Below, piece after piece: positions 26,201-36,897 of a stretch of 64,000 bases of DNA. Under the pieces are notes generated by a model. The model did no database searches, had not been told where the DNA came from, and saw only the letters and a list, made by a program, of their open reading frames with translations. The stretch is from positions 3,410,001 through 3,474,000 of the forward strand of contig CM034107.1 in assembly GCA_019914945.1 (NCBI GenBank). Direction: 5' to 3'. Source of the stretch: Typha latifolia (lineage: Eukaryota > Streptophyta > Magnoliopsida > Poales > Typhaceae). Within the stretch, counting starts at the first letter, position 1. Each line of letters begins with the position of its first letter. Both the position numbers and the translations under genes were made by a program.

Positions 26201-27956
26201 CTAGTACTGCACTTAACATCAGATATCAGATCTACATTCATCTAGACAGGGTTAACCAAATGAACTGAGCTTATCAAATAAAAATGTTCTTATAAGACTT
26301 TAAACATCCCCACTCGCAAAGATGCCGTCAAGTCATCAATCCAAGACCTCCTTGATGATTCAGCCCCTATTATATACATAATAACACCAAGAAAGATCAA
26401 CGGATGAAATATTAGAAATACATCTATATGACGGCAAAAATCTGATCAAACCAAAATTAATTCGAAAAACTGTTTAACAGATAGCTTAGGTCAAGAACTA
26501 GAATAAAAAACTGGAACAAAGAGAGCTTAATCTACTAAAGTAATTTAGAGCTGCAGCAGAAATTTTTGCAACAGGAACATGCACATAACAAGGCAGAAAA
26601 TGTTCAAAACCCTTTTCATTCTTTATGAGCAAAGAAGCAAGAACATATTAGAAACTTTATCTGCGAATAGAAGGTAGATTCTTTAGATAGACAAGCCCAC
26701 ATAGGAGGGATGCCTTGAACAGCAGCATTTGTTGAGATTCAAATGGGTCTGATAATATCTCACGACATATTGTATCACTATTTCCAATTGGTCTCTCATT
26801 AAGTAGCCCCAAGATATTAATGACGTCGATTGAATTATATAGAAAGGATATCACCAGGTGCAGGAAAATGTGAATCAATTAATATGTGGATAGCAAGCTA
26901 TAGAACAGGTACTTCACTATGCCAAATGAATTGGTGAGGAAGTATTGGCTACAAACACACATGCAGCTTTGCAAACAATAGAAGCACAACAACCAATTAC
27001 TGCATGCAAAAATAAAAGGCAACCGTATTGAGCAAGTGACAAACAAAAGTGCCGCTATAGGATCAGATATGCAAGAAAATGTAAAGCAACAGGGCAACCG
27101 ATACTAAATGAATTAGAAACCCGAAATGTGGATTAGTGCACAAACCACTCCAAAGGATGGTTCCAGTCCACATAGAAAAGCATTACAACAACATCAGTAG
27201 TACTAAAATGTACCTAATTAGCCTTCAAGAAGCAATTACCATCCAATATAACTAAACAGATGACACACCAGAGGTTGTGAATCTTTACCAGTCTTTGCAA
27301 CCCTCGCACTGTACCATGAGGTCATCGGGATTATATGGCATCTCGCACTTACAATACCTTCAAAACCAAAAGGACCAAAGAAGAATCCCCAATTCAGCAA
27401 CAAGAACAAACTAAAACTCCAGAAACGAGGGAAATGTACCAAAGAACGAGCCATACACCGCAACACGATCCGGGGTGAACCCACCGGTGGCGGCCTTGTA
27501 CTCGAACCGGCAGAAGTAGTCCTCGGCGCCGACATTCTCGAGCTTGGTGTAGTTCTTGAAGGAGTGGACGGTGCACTTGCCCTCGATGGTATGCGCGCTC
27601 TGCACGTCGTAGTGGTCGGAGAGGAACAACTCCTTGGCCCCGTGGAACTGGCGACGGCCGCCGATGGACTCCTCCGGGCGGTAGTACCACCGCACCCGCA
27701 CCTTCACGTTGTTCCGGTGGTCGGCCTCGATCTTCTCCACCCGCGCCACGTACGGCGGCTTCTCCGAGTCCGACGGCCGCATCAGCACGCAGTCCCCGAC
27801 TGCCACACCACCAGCCATTCTTACATCCATCTTTTCGCATCGAAAGAAAGAAATTGAGGGATAAAACTAGAACCTTTTCTTACCTCTGACTACTTTGTTG
27901 GTGCCCTTGATGGTGTAGGAATCCAAATCCTTCTTCCCCGGCTTCGTCTTCGCCAT
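17286..27956 (-). CDS. EBS: EBS-type BAH-PHD histone-mark reader
   Basis: Five exons on the minus strand: 27956-27884, 27799-27457, 27357-27289, 21108-20973, 17312-17286 (TAA). All are GT-AG with consistent phases, giving 215 aa. The start gives [20 protein letters not shown], matching the family N-terminus. The BAH domain spans about 25-140 ([51 protein letters not shown]). A PHD finger spans about 141-186 with a complete C4HC3 set (CKC, CEGC, HPSC, CSDC) and the cage-type DWFH. A basic tail, ESKRRKR, ends the protein. EBS rather than its paralogue SHL is favoured by [18 protein letters not shown] and [13 protein letters not shown]. Family role: nuclear reader that recognises H3K27me3 through BAH and H3K4me3 through PHD, repressing flowering-time genes. 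Introns 3 and 4 (6.2 and 3.7 kb) are full of transposon relics. The last exon codes only nine codons including the stop. Confidence 0.94.
17593..18848. mobile_element. Foldback (long-TIR) element in EBS intron 4
   Basis: The left end at 17593 reads ACTATGACACAGTATCACTT. The reverse complement of the right end at 18848 reads ACTATGACTCAGTATATCTT. Similarity continues inward (GACTAAAATCCCCTGAAC against CACTAAGACCTCCTGAAG). The interior of about 1.2 kb has no transposase and contains the 28-bp tandem repeat at 18207. No TSD was resolved. Confidence 0.65.
18207..18289. repeat. Three-copy 28-bp tandem repeat
   Basis: Units start at 18207, 18235 and 18263. The first two are identical (CGCAACACTATTTTTCCAAC plus 8 bases). 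The third carries several substitutions. Confidence 0.9.
18849..20972 (-). other. Rest of EBS intron 4
   Basis: AT-rich intronic sequence with no recognisable coding or structured element. Confidence 0.5.
22169..22747. mobile_element. hAT-type MITE, copy 1 (EBS intron 3)
   Basis: It starts TAGGGCTGTCAAG and ends CTACACCCATA. The flanking 8-mers are GATATTCA (22161-22168) and GAAATTCA (22748-22755), a 7/8 match consistent with the 8-bp duplication of hAT elements. The arms carry many GAGCCGAGC/GCTCGGCTC-type repeats. The middle (about 22320-22620) is a C-rich non-TE-like insert with no long clean ORF. Confidence 0.8.
23395..24246. mobile_element. Long-TIR MITE-like element, probably Mutator type
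   Basis: Imperfect terminal inverted repeats of about 85 bp: the left arm has GTAGTTAGGCCAAAATTCAA, and the right arm reverse-complemented has CATAATTAGGCCAAATTGTA. The flanks carry an exact 8-bp repeat TTCTTTAA (23387-23394 and 24247-24254), or 8 of 9 bases if extended. Inside the TIRs lies a second inverted pair around TATACCCTTCAAAA. No transposase is present. Confidence 0.75.
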
Positions 27957-28550
27957 CGATGCGTTGCAGAAGCGTCTATGGTGGGCGGATTGGGATGGGG
28001 TTTAGACTTTAGAGGAGAGGAAGAGGGAGAGGGTTTAAGATTAGAACCCTAGAGAGAGAGAATGAGAGATTAGAAGAGAGAGAGAAATGGGAACCCTACT
28101 ATAGAGCTGGGCTCAGAATTGGGGGAAGGTGTGTTAGCTGATGTATACTGTGCTCTATTCCGACATTAGACAGGGGAAGAGAGGGGGGTGCTGCTCTCTG
28201 TATAAGCTGAATAGCTGATGGATCGGATGATGGGTCATGCATGCATGTGGAGGGCCATCCATCCATCCATCCATCCATACATCGAGGTTTCGATCAAACT
28301 AGGCTCCTCACTAACTTATTTATCTTTTATACATATATATAAAATTAAAATAAAAAAACTTATTTGCCCAAATAGTTCACCTCCCAAATTATTATCTAAA
28401 ATAGTCTATTTTGTACACGTCGCCCGTAAAAGCACAGCAGGAAAACAATAAGCTCTTGTAACACGGTAAGCCAATATTTCTTATTATAGGGATAATATAA
28501 ACCTAGCATGATGGTCTCAATATTATAATAATGCATATATTTGTGATATG
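27957..28550. promoter_or_regulatory. EBS 5' UTR and promoter region
   Basis: Upstream of the EBS start (minus strand) the first 130 bases are a CT-rich tract (GA-rich on plus, about 28010-28090), common in plant 5' UTRs and core promoters. A (CCAT)n microsatellite lies at about 28255-28278. No certain TATA box is seen. Confidence 0.45.
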
Positions 28551-29866
28551 TGTAATACCCTTTATTTTATGTAGTATAAAATTATGTGTGCATTAATTAT
28601 GATGAACTTGACGTGATAATGATAAAATAACTTTTACGTATGTGAGATAAGGGTTATTATAGATGTACAGCACTTAGAATTAGGACCAACTTTTGAACTA
28701 TATGGGATAATATTAGAGATATGAGTTATGGGCTGACTGATGGTGTCCTTAGTCTAATGACCTATGTCCCCAAACATATAGAAGTGATGTTATTACTAGT
28801 TATCTATCCCTCGTTGTTTTATAATAGTTTTGTGTGAGTTTATGTTATATTATGTGATTAATTTGTATGAGCTTATAATATAATGAATGATAATTAGTTT
28901 TAACTCTGTGTGACCCTATAATATAACAGATAATTATATAAAAGAATGTGATATGATTATTGTATATCTGATAACTCAATAAATAATATATAAGTATTGG
29001 CTACCATTTATTTTGATTATATTGTCATATTTATTGAGCATGAGATAAATCATTGCTATTGCTATGCTTTACAATATCTTTAGATTGTATAGTTATATTT
29101 ACTAAACATTATGCTCATCATCTTTTAGTATAATGTGTTATAGATTTAGAAGAACACTATGAGTTGACTTTGGGAGTAGTCGTTGATGTTAATTATTAGT
29201 TATTTGAGTTAAATATATTTTACCCTTCGTATTTATACTCAAAATTATTTTAACTCATATATTTTATAAAGTCACAAATCAGTTATTGTACTTACAACTA
29301 AAGTGAAACCTTAAATTTTCACTCAAATTTAATGGATCATGTCAAAATGATCAAAGTGCCCCCTCGTATTTATTAGGCAAAATATTTAAAAAAATTTAAA
29401 AAAATTTAATTCATATTTGTCTTATTCGTAGATGTGATATGACTATTAAACTGCATAAAAACTCAGGTATAATAAAACTTACTATATAATTATCACAATC
29501 TAAAAAGTAAGAGAATTTAGCCTGCCATTTAATTTTTGAAATTTTTTAGTCATGCTCCATTAATTTGGCCGGAAAATTAACGGTCTCATTTTAATAGTAA
29601 GTACAGGGACTAATTTAAGATTTTTTTTAAGTACTGAGAGTAAATAGTTTTAGGCATAAATACAGAAAGGTAATGTATTTAATCCTAGTTAGTTTATGCT
29701 TATTTTACTTAGATGAATGGTCACTCCTATGAGGGCTTGATATTTTGCATTGTACAGACATGCATGTATTTAGTATTAATTATTTTCATGTTAGACTTAT
29801 ATTTTGGTAAATTTAATTTATGCATAAATACTTTGTGGACAAATATTTTGGAGGTGGGTATTTTAA
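28551..29866 (+). mobile_element. Decayed Ty3/gypsy-type LTR
   Basis: It begins TGTAATACCC, a common plant gypsy LTR start, and runs to GGTGGGTATTTTAA. A primer-binding-site-like sequence follows immediately (29869-29880). The expected terminal TACA is eroded. A 474-bp MITE is nested inside at 29209-29682, leaving about 840 bp of LTR. No gag-pol or second LTR was found. Confidence 0.6.
29209..29682. mobile_element. MITE nested in the LTR
   Basis: The left end reads TTAAATATATTTTACCCTTC. The reverse complement of the right end reads TTAAATACATTACCTTTCTG. Similarity continues for about 90 bp (GTATTTATACTCAAAATTAT against GTATTTATGCCTAAAACTAT). A TTA-type duplication is possible, but the AT-rich junctions make it ambiguous. 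Confidence 0.65.
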
Positions 29867-29868
29867 TT

Positions 29869-29880
29869 TGATATCAGAAT
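29869..29880 (+). other. Decayed tRNA-iMet primer-binding site
   Basis: TGATATCAGAAT matches the canonical iMet primer-binding site TGGTATCAGAGC at 9 of 12 positions. All three differences are G-to-A or C-to-T, as expected from decay of methylated cytosines. Confidence 0.55.
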
Positions 29881-31094
29881 CTAGGTTTGATTAAATGATT
29901 CAGTAAGTCTTTCAAAATATTGTCTATTCGAATTAAGTACAGAGAAAAGTAAAGACTCTAGTATAACTAGAGGGGTTCTCATCACTAAGGATCACGTGGG
30001 CTAGGCCTAGCAGACATACAATTAGACTCAAACACACCACCACTACAGATATTTGAATGCGTATCTTGGGCAGTCTTGCTATTAGAACTCATTTTCCCCC
30101 ATGATCTTCACTAGAGGCAATTACATAGCTCACCATGGAAGCAAATTTCGTCTTCCTCAACCGTCGTCGCCATAAATAATTGAGTTGCACTTTGAAGGGT
30201 CCAAGAATTCGTTAGTCGGAGTTAATTCGCCCGCCGGCAAAACAAACTTAGGGATATCTTTAAAGAGGAATTTGATATGTATTCTTCTATGGCTAAAGAT
30301 AACAAACAAGACTTGTCGTAACAATACAAAGAGGTCGAGATTAATACATATGTGCCTGTACCTACACCGGGCACATATCCTCCTTAGAGGTAAGATAGAA
30401 AAAAAATAAAGCTTTTCATCCACGTTGGATCCTAGAGAGGGCTCCAATAGTCCCAGGGTAAACTAAGAATTTATCGTATATCCAAACTTTTCCTTCTCCT
30501 TGCTAATTTCTTAAGAGGTCTCTCCTAGATTATTATGTGCATTTAATAATTATGACAATGCCTGCTTTAATCCTGCAATTCATTTGTATTTTTATTTCCA
30601 AATTAATACTATTGGATATGCACGAATGATGCACCAACAATCCAACATGGATCCTCATGCACTTCAACGGGCTTAGAAATAATTATCCCAATCCTACCTT
30701 GTGAAGTACTCAAAAAATGAATTCTTATGAATTCAACCTTCCCTTTTTGAATGAGACTCATCACTTACCTTCTTCTCTCACATAAATTTATTCTTTAGCT
30801 ACGATTAACTTCTTTTTCTTTTCTTTTTTTCCTTTTTTCCCTTAGTTCGGATTACATGTAGTTCTTTATCAACTAACTTTCCTTTTATTTTTCCTCTTTC
30901 TTGCAAGGCAAGTTCGATCAATTTTTTCTTGTTTAGCGCTACAAAATTCCTAAAAAAAAAGAACAAATTAAAAAAAAAATTCTTACACACACACACACAC
31001 ACGCACACAGACATATATTTATATATAAAATTAAGCAAAAATCTCAACCCTCCAAGTCTCCAATTTTGTTCCTCTCCCTCCCCTCTCTCCTCCC
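29881..31094. other. Spacer upstream of PRA1.H
   Basis: The first part could be decayed retrotransposon interior. Nothing is recognised from 29900 to 30980. A (CA)n microsatellite lies at about 30985-31009. A TATA-like stretch, TATATTTATATATAAAA at about 31014-31030, sits 65-80 bases before the PRA1.H start, and a CT-rich leader follows. Confidence 0.45.
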
Positions 31095-34000
31095 ATGTCG
31101 TTCGTCCCCAATCCGCTCTCTCTCAGCGTCCCGGAGCCGGCGTTCGAGACTTGGCTCCGCGATACCGGCTATCTCGAGCTCCTCGACGAGCGCACCACCG
31201 CTGCCGCCTCCACCACGACCACCACCTCCGTCACAACCTCCTCCTCCTCTCCTTCCTCCTCAGCCGCCGGCGCCACCTCCTCCGCCGCGGTAGCCGGCAT
31301 CACCCTCCTATCCTTCCTCCGCACGCTCGTCTCCCTCGTCTCCCTCAACCCCTTCGCTAAGCTCGCTGCTGATGACTTCGCCGGCCCCACCCCTTCCTGG
31401 ACCCTCGACTTCGTCGGCCGCGGCGACTACTACTCGTGGCCCGCCGGGCCGTCGCAGGCTCGGATGAGGGTGCAGGAGAACGTTCGAAGATACGCTCGCA
31501 ACTACGCCTCCCTCTTTGTCGTCTTCTTCGTTTGCTCGTTGTGAGAATTGATTCTTGGGGTTTGGAGTTGGCCAAGCTATCGTCTTCCCTTCCTTACGTT
31601 TTTTTTTCTTTGGTAGGTATCGGATGCCGCTGTCGCTGTTGGGATTGGTGGCAAGTTTGGTGATTTGGGAAATGTTGAGGTTTTGCAGCGAGAAGTGGGA
31701 GTTGGAGGAGCGGTGGCCGGGGCTACGTCAGGCTTTAGTGCGAGTTGCACAGTTCGGTGAGTAATATTACATGGCAATTTGATTCGTTTATTGGCTTTGA
31801 TGACATGGAGATAGAAAAATTTCCATCTACTTATGACAAATAGAAAGAAATTTGAAATTACTTTTTCCTGTGTGTCCAGTTTCTTATGATTGGAAAGAGT
31901 TCTTGTGAAGGATCTTAACGAGGATTTATTTCATTTCATTATTTGTGGTATGACGAGCTGTAGCTTTGTCTAAATTATAAATTGTGAACTTGATTGTATC
32001 TCAATTTCGATGTATTTTAAATTGTTAGAACATCTTTGTATGACAAACATCAAATACTTCATTGTTTTTTCTTTCTGTGCGGCAGCATTGCAAGAAATTC
32101 TGGAACTTTTACCAATTAATACAGTGACCGGTAAGACCATGGGAGTGACTATAGGGAAGTTAAGGAAATTGAATAGCAAGGCAAGTTAGAACCATTGAGA
32201 ATATATATATATATATGTTACCGATTATGAAAGCAGGGTATTATCTAGTTGCAAGAAGATATCTTCTATTTTATAGGACCAGCAGAGACCATCTTTATTT
32301 AGTGTTGAAAGCATATTAAATTTGAAGAATTAGGAGACTTGCTACCATTGGTTATGTAATGTTGTTTCGTGGCACAAGAATGATGATTGATTGTTTGCAG
32401 TTACTGTGCAAAAGGTTCGACTGCACTAAATTTTGTCAGCTAGATATTAATTTCGTTAAAGTAATGTAGGAGATCCAGCCAAAATGGAGGACTAGGAGGC
32501 ATATTAGTGAGACCCTGCTACTGAATAACAGGAGATTAATGGTGATAAAGACCATGGTAGAGAAATGAAAAGGATTCCTAGAAGATGGATGTACCAACAT
32601 ATTCTAGTAACTGCACTTGACTGTCTTGTCAGAAAAGAAATTCAGGGTGTCCCAAGACCCATCGTTGAGGAATACAGAAAACTAGGGTAGAGAGTTAGAA
32701 GCGGAAGCCAACACTAAAGCTTCTAAGGCAGAATTTGGGGCCATAAAGCATTAGATTGGTAATGGAGTAAATTTATGGAGAACATATGTAATTATATTAG
32801 AAACTGCTTTCTTGTATTCTTATTCTGCAGTGGTCAACCACTTCTCTCTATCTTAAGCATCATCATCCTTCAGGCAAGTTAGGCGATGTCCTGTCAGGTC
32901 ACCATGGATGCTGCTTCATCATCATTGACTTGTCCAGATTTTAATGGGATTCCAAGACCAAGGAAAGGTGCATGAAAGGGAGAAAATAATGCCTTCACAG
33001 TGACTTGTCTAACCCTTCATCCTAGGAACTGAGAATGGCACTTTATGATTTACCACCTGATTTGTCTGCGTATACTATCAAATATTTATTTCACATACTA
33101 AGAGGGAGGGTATGGAGAAAGTATAAGTGACTAAGCCCTTAAGTTTAAAAAAAGATTTCCTATGCTGTTGTACTTCTCCCATTATGATAGCAAAGTCAAG
33201 TTAACTGTCAGACCATCCTGTTCTAAGTAATCAAAGTTTCTTAAGCAATACATATGATGGACCAATAAAACCCTATGTGAAATTCCACAAATGTACTTCA
33301 ATTAACCGGTCTACTTCAGACCTTAACTGCAATGCTATCAAATACTACCATATGTTGGACTCAGAAACCAAATGAAGAGTGATGCAAATCTAATATGAAT
33401 GCAATGTTTTGGAGAATAATCGACCCAAACATGTAACTAAAGTAAAATATAGTAAGCAATAGTTGATAAGAAATTAATTGATTAAAATGATCACTACTAG
33501 ATGGAAGGAGAGAAAATTACTCAAATAAGGTAGTAGCTTCCTCAACTCTCAAATAGGTATGTTGATAGTAGAAATGCCTAAAATATGGTGTAAGGAAAGA
33601 CTGTAGAGTTTAGGTTTACCAATAAATAGAATAATAGTGCTTTTACTTTGAAACCAAGTCCTCCTCTTCACGTCCAGGCACTCAAAGATTCTCTTTCACT
33701 ACTGGAATCTTCTGGATAGCAGCAGTAAGCAACGAAAAAATAGAGATTGAAGAAGGAGAGAGGTTTAGAGAGAAAGTAAAAGAGATTAGAGAAGAATCTT
33801 AAGACAGAGTAGGAGAAAGGGAGAGAAAGAAAGAGAGAGAGAGAGAGAAAGAAAGACCACAGGGAAGAAAGTGAGAGATCTCAAAATAATCTTGTTCCAA
33901 CTTGTCCTTGTTTCTCATGCAATAACTCTTAAATTGGTTAACAACTTTGATTTTAGCTGATTCTAATAGGACTTAATTCCTAATATGACTCTAATTGAAT

Positions 34001-34413
34001 ATCTTACCTAAATTGACTAACCCAATTTAGGTAATAAATCAATGTGGACATCTCTCACATATAAGCTTACCATAACTATCAATTGAGATTCTAATAGGAA
34101 TTTATTTCCTAATAGGATCCTAATTGATTAAGTCTTACCTAAATTGACTAACCCAATTTAGGTAATAACTCAATGCGGATATCCCCTGCATATAGGCTAC
34201 CATATCTGTCAATTGACTAATTCAATTAATTATTTGAATTAAAAATTAAAAATTAGACCAAATTAGGCTTGAGTAATTCTATTTTGGTCAAATTGAAGAT
34301 GATGCCCACATCAGAGAGCCTTGCCGCTCACTATTGAGAGTAGGGGGTGTCAAAATAATCAAGCCAGCAGCTTGAGCACAAGCTAGCCCGATCAAACTTG
34401 AATCAGTAAGGCT

Positions 34414-34455
<42 letters not shown>

Positions 34456-36897
34456 GTAAATAAGATTCAATTTGGTTACATGGTTGATTTGATCTTACAA
34501 AGTGTAGACTGCCCAAGATTTTATTCAAGCTTGGTTTGAGCTTGATTCAGGCTTGATTTCAAGTAGACTTGAATTTGCCAATCAAGCGCCTCAAAGTAAG
34601 CTCAAGTTTGGCTCGAGCTTGAAATATGCTTGAATTGAAATTAATTAATTCAAGCTTGATCCTTGACTTAGACTCAAAATTAATTTCAAGCTAAGCTTGA
34701 ACAGAGCTTAGGTTGACGAATCTCGACTCGATCAAACCCGTAAATGAGAGTGGGAAATATGGTACTCTTAGCCTACTTGTGGAAGTCCCCTTAACTTAGA
34801 ATAATAGTAATGCCACATATATATCACTACTAAACATTGTTTTGAAAGACGGCCGCGGATGGCTAGTGGTCACCCCACTGCCTAACGCCAAGGCAGAAGG
34901 CGGTCTAGCATTTTTATATTAAAAAAAATTATATATAATATATCTATAATTTTAATACTTATTTAATATATATATATAATTTATAAAACGCAATAATTAT
35001 AATGAAGCAGTGACTAAGTGTTCGACTAATTAGCTCAATAATTATTAATTATTATTTATTAATCTTAATCATTCCTCAACTATCAGTCTATCACAATGAA
35101 TTAGTGAAACTGTGAAAAAATCAAAAACTAAAGAAAACTAAAGCAGTAATTAAGTGTTAATTGATCAAACCCTACTTCTTTAGTTAATTAATCAAACCCT
35201 TTCCCTGCTTCTATATTTAATTAACCAAACCCTTTCGCTGCTATAGTAAATCAGTAATTAAGCATTTAAGTGTTAATTACCAATTTACTGTAGCATTGAA
35301 GAAAATAGAAAGCAAAGCCGGTGGTGAAAGGGAGAAAGAGGAGAAAGGGAAGAAGAAAAAAAAAATCTCGACGGGGAAGGATCATCTAAAGGGATACCTC
35401 AATTGCTGCCTTGCCGATTGTTGCTTGGAGCTGTGAAAGAGAAGGATGTGCTCACCGCTAAGTGAAGGGGATGGTTGTGCTCGGCGAGACTGAAAGAGGG
35501 AGACCGGAGACGAGGTCGATGGAGGTTGAGGGAAGGAATTTTTAGGACTCGGAGAGATCGAGAGTGAGGAGAGAGAACGATGGGTTAGTTTTTTTAAATA
35601 GTTAACGGGTTAGCCTGAAGATCTGACCCGATATTGAATTAAATACAATATCATTGGGCTCTCCCGCAAAATGATTTAGCGGGCCGCCCGGCCCGCTACG
35701 CGATTTGGCGGCCTGCCAAGAAGGCCTAGGCGGCCTAGCCGCCAAGCTGAGGCCACCTGGGATGTTTGCGGGGTGACTGGCGTGCTGCCCCGCCATGGCA
35801 GGCGCCTTGACCGCTATTTAAAACACTGCTAATAAATTCAAAATATCCTGGATCAAGATCTAAATTTCTAAACTATATAACCATTGGGACTTGGGCTATT
35901 ATTCCTTAAGCTATTCTCGGGTCTATTACACTCCTTAGATATTTATGCCCAACAAAATTGATGTGATTCATATGAAAAGTTTAATCAGATCAAGACAATC
36001 TAAAATTCTCGTCAAAGAAACCTGAGGCAACCAATGATCTAAAAATTCATTCTCTTAGTACTGTTGTTACCTTATCTCAAATATCTTTTTGATTTAATTC
36101 ATCTTGTAATCTGTACTATTATATTTTCAAATATTTAATATTCCATGCAAAGGGGCATTGTTTGGTCATTTTGTGAGGAAAACCTTAGTCAACCAATAGT
36201 CATTCATTCTTTTGGTAGTATTTTTGTGATATGAAATTGTTATATACCATTAAATTTAAAGCTCGTCAGAGTTATCTAATAAATCTGATGCTTAGTTGTA
36301 GTAGTAGACAATTCTGAGCATGTTGCAGACAATGTAGAAGAAATTTCTAGCTTCTGTTTTGGTAGCACAAAGTTAATCTGCTGTCACTTCTAGGCGTATT
36401 TCTCAAGTTTGAGTTGTCCTGTAGCTGAATCAGCATTGGTTAAAAAGGCCAGTTTTTAAGTTCCTTTTTGTAGTATTAACGGTCTACTATCAGTCACTAT
36501 CGTAATTTTTTTTTTCAATGCCACTGAGTTCCAACATGCCAATGTATCAACTGCTTCCTCACTATCTCATAAGTAATTGAGATTTTTTTTCTAATTTCTT
36601 CATTTCCATTTTTCTAAGCAGCAACAGCAGTGGTACTTTACCTGTGCAAGCTTCAGTTTACTCTCGTCTGTGCCATTAGTGTCAGTTATGCAGGTGATTA
36701 ACCAGCAGACTTTGTCCAATTTCTCTGTTCTTTTCCCTTTTCCTTCTTTTGATTCCCCTCCAACCAATGGATGCTCTTGTTTTCTAGTGATGATTCTGCA
36801 CGCCTCTCTTCGGAAGTTGACTCCTTCAAGCCAATCTAATGGAATGAATCGTCAGAGAAGATTTCAGCAAAAGAGAGCACAGTTCCCTTCCAAATGA
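31095..36897 (+). CDS. PRA1H: PRA1 family protein H (prenylated Rab acceptor)
   Basis: Four exons: 31095-31540, 31617-31756, 36622-36693, 36788-36897 (TGA). All are GT-AG with consistent phases, giving 255 aa. It starts MSFVPNPLSLSVPEPAFETW, which with WLRDTGYLELLD is the signature of the plant PRA1.H subgroup. A low-complexity Ala/Ser/Thr tract (about 34-70) precedes a hydrophobic stretch. The PRA1 core follows: FAKLAADDFAGP, then two membrane hairpins (ASLFVVFFVCSLYRMPLSLL with LGLVASLVIWEML; ATAVVLYLCKLQFTLVCAIS to VMILHASLRKLTP). A short basic tail (NRQRRFQQKRAQ) ends it. Arabidopsis PRA1.H is, from memory, about 240 aa. Family role: small polytopic proteins of the ER, Golgi or endosomes that bind prenylated Rab GTPases and act in vesicle traffic. 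The exact function of clade H is not established by this sequence. Intron 2 is 4.9 kb and loaded with repeats. Confidence 0.93.
33770..33856. repeat. GA-rich low-complexity tract
   Basis: Purine-rich AGAGAG/GAAAG sequence with an uninterrupted (GA)n run at about 33832-33847. Confidence 0.8.
33960..34217. repeat. Two-copy tandem repeat (~131 bp) with perfect hairpins
   Basis: Copy 1 is about 33960-34088 and copy 2 about 34090-34217. Each contains TTACCTAAATTG, a 7-base loop ACTAACC, and the exact complement CAATTTAGGTAA (34004-34034 and 34135-34165). The hairpins are identical while the flanks have diverged. Confidence 0.85.
34341..34742. mobile_element. hAT-type MITE, copy 2 (PRA1.H intron 2)
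   Basis: It starts TAGGGGGTGTCAAAATAATC and ends CAAACCCGTA. The flanking 8-mers are ATTGAGAG (34333-34340) and AATGAGAG (34743-34750), a 7/8 match. The interior has CAAGCTTGA-type repeats, the decayed form of the GAGC/GCTC motifs, and a (TA)n run at 34416-34452. Confidence 0.78.
34835..35828. mobile_element. 994-bp hAT-type non-autonomous element
   Basis: It starts CATTGTTTTGAAAGACGGCC. The reverse complement of its end is CAGTGTTTTAAATAGCGGTC. The flanking 8-mers CTACTAAA (34827-34834) and CTAATAAA (35829-35836) match 7/8. The subterminal regions are GC-rich with many GGCG/CGCC repeats; the centre is AT-rich with a triplicated TCAAACCCT segment (about 35160-35240). No transposase ORF is present. 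Confidence 0.75.

Larger units (their letters stand above)
21109..27288 (-). other. EBS intron 3 (6.2 kb)
   Basis: The donor is at 27288-27287 and the acceptor at 21110-21109 on the minus strand. It contains a hAT-type MITE (22169-22747) and a long-TIR element (23395-24246). The remaining parts, 21109-22160 and 24255-27288, are AT-rich with nothing recognised. Confidence 0.8.
31757..36621 (+). other. PRA1.H intron 2 (4.9 kb)
   Basis: It holds a GA-rich microsatellite, a two-copy tandem repeat with hairpins, a hAT-type MITE and a second hAT-type element. The segments 31757-33700 and 35840-36621 are AT-rich with nothing recognised. Confidence 0.8.

Noticed and set aside
27394..27857. Open frames on both strands over EBS exon 2
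   Set aside because: They are shadows of the BAH-domain exon; only one frame gives BAH motifs.
35602..35796. Minus-strand open frame in the GC-rich end of the 994-bp element
   Set aside because: It is made of subterminal GGCGGCC repeats and is not protein-like.
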